Assembly (NCBI GenBank): GCA_030672805.1
Contig: DAOVFR010000098.1
Coordinates: 1-8,419, forward strand
Source of the DNA: Candidatus Krumholzibacteriota bacterium
GTDB lineage: Bacteria; Krumholzibacteriota; Krumholzibacteriia; Krumholzibacteriales; Krumholzibacteriaceae
DNA: 8,419 nt
Reading direction: 5' to 3'
The position numbers were made by a program, and so were the translations under genes. Shown piece by piece: positions 6,842 to 8,419 of the stretch; the first letter of the stretch is position 1, and every line of letters starts with the position of its first letter. The notes under the pieces were generated by a model, which was not told the origin of the DNA, did not search any database, and worked only from the letters and a program-made list of their open reading frames with translations.

Positions 6842-7972
6842 CTAGTATTCCTGGAGTACCTTCTGCCACTCCTTCGCAACGGATATCCTGTGCGTGACGA
6901 GATCCTTGATTCTCTCGTTCCGTGTCTTTACTTTAAGCTCCTCCCATTCCTTGATCGCCTGCGCGATCTCACCCGTCCGCGCGTGGAGATATCCCTTGAT
7001 GAACATCGTTTTCTGGTTCTTCGGGTTCCTGTCGCGTGCCTTGGTGAGGTAGGCGAGCGCCTCGCTCAGCCTGTCCATCTTGTAGTGTATTTCTCCGAGC
7101 ATGCGGAGCGCCTCGAAGCAGTCGGGATCGATCTGAACCGCTTTCTCGAACTTTACCGCCGCCTTTTCGAAATTCAGCCTGTTGCAGTACATCTTTCCGC
7201 TGCTGAGCAGTTTCTCGAGGTGCTCTGCCTGGCTGAGACACGCTTCTTCATTATCGGTCTCGTCGGCCAGTTCTATCACACCCATGACGACCAGCCCGTA
7301 GATCAGCTTGCTTGTCGAGAAAAGGTCGCCGCTCACCACTTCGTTCACCTCATTCACCGACCGGTAACCATCGATGAGGGACAGGATCTCCCATTCCCGC
7401 GGTTTGAGATTCAATGCACGGGTTTCCTCGTTCTCCGAGCCAAACCTGAAAACCGATTGTTCGGAAGGGACCTTGTTGCGGATGTTCGACCATTCGTCGA
7501 TCCGCCGGGCACCTTCGAGGATCATGTTTTCCGTGTTCAGCGGAACGAGTATCTCTCTCCGCTCGTCGATCTCCTCCTCGATGAACCGGCATTCGCCGCT
7601 ATCCCACTTGAAGATCTCGTACACGTTCTCACGGATGCGCAACGTGATGAAATTCTCGAGATGCGTCTTGGATACGATCCCCTCGCCGTCAAGGCAGTCG
7701 AGCAATCTCTTGTACTTGTTCAGGACCTGGTCGATCCTGATCATTGACGTTTCGTCGAGCACACCCCACTCGACGAGAAGCGCCTCGATGGAACAGGGAA
7801 CCCCGCGCTTGTGGATCACTGCAAAACAGACCGCGCCCTCGCAGAAGATAACGTTGGCGCTCTTGCCGTCCGGTCCTTCGGAGATGATCAAACGGCCGGT
7901 TTTGCGGTGCATGTGAAAGATCTGGAAAAGGTCAAACAGCCCGAGATCATTTATCGATGACTGTAACGTCAT
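6842..7972 (-). CDS. DUF4388 (PatA N-terminal-like) protein with winged-helix-like segment and TPR repeats
   Basis: This is a 376-residue soluble protein with no signal peptide or membrane segment, so it is presumed cytoplasmic. Residues about 1-165 match the DUF4388/PATAN family. They open with LQSSINDLGLFDLFQIFHMH and RKTGRLII, and continue through a repeated helical part (ENVYEIFKWDSGECRF). Residues about 187-236 (LKPREWEILSLIDGYRSVNE to VVMGVIEL) look like a small winged-helix unit often found after DUF4388. Residues about 255-350 form two to three TPR repeats, e.g. ALRMLGEIHYKMDRLSEALA followed by YLTKA, typical of protein-protein docking. DUF4388 proteins occur in two-component and motility or development regulation, but this one has no receiver or kinase domain, so its role is open. 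An open frame extends to a GTG at 7988-7990. I chose the ATG at 7970-7972 because AAAGGA (7982-7987) lies 9 bases before it. It is 35 bases after the upstream gene and 216 bases from the ABC operon. Confidence 0.9.
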   Translation of the reverse strand: MTLQSSINDLGLFDLFQIFHMHRKTGRLIISEGPDGKSANVIFCEGAVCFAVIHKRGVPCSIEALLVEWGVLDETSMIRIDQVLNKYKRLLDCLDGEGIVSKTHLENFITLRIRENVYEIFKWDSGECRFIEEEIDERREILVPLNTENMILEGARRIDEWSNIRNKVPSEQSVFRFGSENEETRALNLKPREWEILSLIDGYRSVNEVNEVVSGDLFSTSKLIYGLVVMGVIELADETDNEEACLSQAEHLEKLLSSGKMYCNRLNFEKAAVKFEKAVQIDPDCFEALRMLGEIHYKMDRLSEALAYLTKARDRNPKNQKTMFIKGYLHARTGEIAQAIKEWEELKVKTRNERIKDLVTHRISVAKEWQKVLQEY

Positions 7973-7981
7973 GGAACTTCG

Positions 7982-7987
7982 TCCTTT
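7982..7987 (-). promoter_or_regulatory. Ribosome binding site of the DUF4388 gene
   Basis: AAAGGA on the minus strand lies 9 bases before ATG 7970-7972. It falls inside the alternative six-codon extension that begins at GTG 7988-7990, which argues for the shorter start. Confidence 0.65.
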
Positions 7988-8007
7988 CACGTGCTAACTG
8001 CCAAACT

Positions 8008-8419
8008 TCATTTCACCCGTTTCCCGGGATTCATCCGTTTCCGATGCTTCTTCCGCTCTGCAGACGAAAGCTGCCGTCCGTTCCCCCGGGCGGAACCGGA
8101 TCCGGCGGTCTCATTGCTTATTTCCTCTAGCGCTTCGAGCAGCAGCTCCGGCCCCCCTACGCCGGCCTCACCGATTCCGGCAGACTTCTCCACGGAATCG
8201 CCGGAGACCTCGCCGCTCCCGGCGGGCTTCTCCACGGCATCGCCGGAGGCTCCCCCGTTCCCGGGAGATTCAGCACCGCGCAGCCTGTTCAGCTCCGCTT
8301 TACTGCTACTGGCGACAGAGAGCAGCGTGTCCTGGATCTTGTCGAAACGTCTCTTGATGCCTGCCTGGAGCAGTTCGATCAGCCCACCGTCCGGATCGAA
8401 GGACAGCGTAGAATCGACC
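8008..8419 (-). CDS. Unrecognised protein, C-terminal part with low-complexity linker and basic tail
   Basis: The frame is open from the right window edge to a TGA at 8008-8010, giving the last 136 residues. The gene starts outside the window. I do not recognise a family. It begins with a probably helical segment (LIELLQAGIKRRFDKIQDTL and onward to about residue 48) that may form a coiled coil or amphipathic helix. A Gly/Ser/Glu/Ala-rich linker follows, containing two 14-residue repeats (SGDAVEKPAGSGE and SGDSVEKSAGIGE). Next is a short acidic helix (PELLLEALEEISNE), and then a strongly basic C terminus (AERKKHRKRMNPGKRVK). The basic tail could bind nucleic acid, membrane phospholipid or another protein; nothing decides which. 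A GTG at 8233-8235 could start a 75-residue protein, but reading through to the edge fits better because the repeat unit spans that GTG. It is probably co-transcribed with the DUF4388 gene. Confidence 0.7.
   Translation of the reverse strand, partial: VDSTLSFDPDGGLIELLQAGIKRRFDKIQDTLLSVASSSKAELNRLRGAESPGNGGASGDAVEKPAGSGEVSGDSVEKSAGIGEAGVGGPELLLEALEEISNETAGSGSARGNGRQLSSAERKKHRKRMNPGKRVK
8167..8250 (-). repeat. Two tandem 42-bp units inside the partial gene
   Basis: Minus-strand unit 1 (8250 down to 8209) and unit 2 (8208 down to 8167) are adjacent and match at 35 of 42 bases. They are in frame and encode ASGDAVEKPAGSGE and VSGDSVEKSAGIGE. Several differences are synonymous or conservative, so this looks like an old in-frame duplication lengthening a flexible linker. 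Confidence 0.75.

Noticed and set aside
6890..7747. 285-codon open frame on the plus strand
   Set aside because: It is antisense to the DUF4388-TPR gene, whose domain content is clear.
8008..8235. Independent 75-residue small protein starting at GTG 8233-8235
   Set aside because: The same frame is open to the window edge, and the tandem 42-bp unit spans the GTG, so this is more likely the tail of a longer gene.

Overview
This window comes from a Gram-negative (diderm) bacterium. It encodes a TolC-type outer-membrane channel with a signal peptide, a lipoprotein periplasmic adaptor with a lipobox, and an inner-membrane ABC transporter. The DNA is moderately GC-rich by eye. A DUF4388 (PatA N-terminal-like) protein and an ABC-2 permease fused to an M1-peptidase-like domain would fit Deltaproteobacteria-like or FCB-type lineages, but the phylum cannot be fixed from this sequence. 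All supported genes lie on the minus strand, so transcription runs from high to low coordinates. No tRNA, rRNA, CRISPR array or insertion sequence was seen.

Upstream block (8419 to 6842). The C-terminal part of an unrecognised protein enters from the right edge. It has a low-complexity Gly/Ser/Glu-rich linker built partly from a 42-bp tandem duplication, and it ends in a strongly basic tail. After 35 bases comes a DUF4388 + winged-helix-like + TPR protein of 376 residues, probably a cytoplasmic signalling or scaffold protein. The two genes are probably co-transcribed.

Boundary (6841 to 6626). This 216-base intergenic region holds a small hairpin followed, in the transcript sense, by a C-rich, G-poor tract suggestive of Rho-type termination. 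Near its other end is an AT-rich stretch with a perfect TATAAT ending 9 bases before the ABC ATPase ATG, and no Shine-Dalgarno sequence is visible there.

Transport block (6625 to 1). The order is ABC ATPase, then 13 bases, then a 1110-residue fusion protein. The fusion has an ABC-2 type permease, a large extracytoplasmic M1-aminopeptidase-like region lacking the HEXXH zinc motif, and a C-terminal beta domain resembling the Golvesin C-terminal / xanthan-lyase-associated family. Next come 102 bases containing a very strong hairpin, a TolC-family outer-membrane factor, 85 bases, and a membrane-fusion lipoprotein cut by the left edge. The likely reading is that the ATPase and fusion form an ABC-2 exporter or envelope machine with a periplasmic pseudo-enzyme arm. 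The TolC and adaptor genes would either complete a trans-envelope path for it or serve a further pump (MacB- or RND-type) encoded beyond the left edge.

The feature most worth following up is the permease / pseudo-M1 / Golvesin-like fusion and its linkage to tripartite efflux parts.
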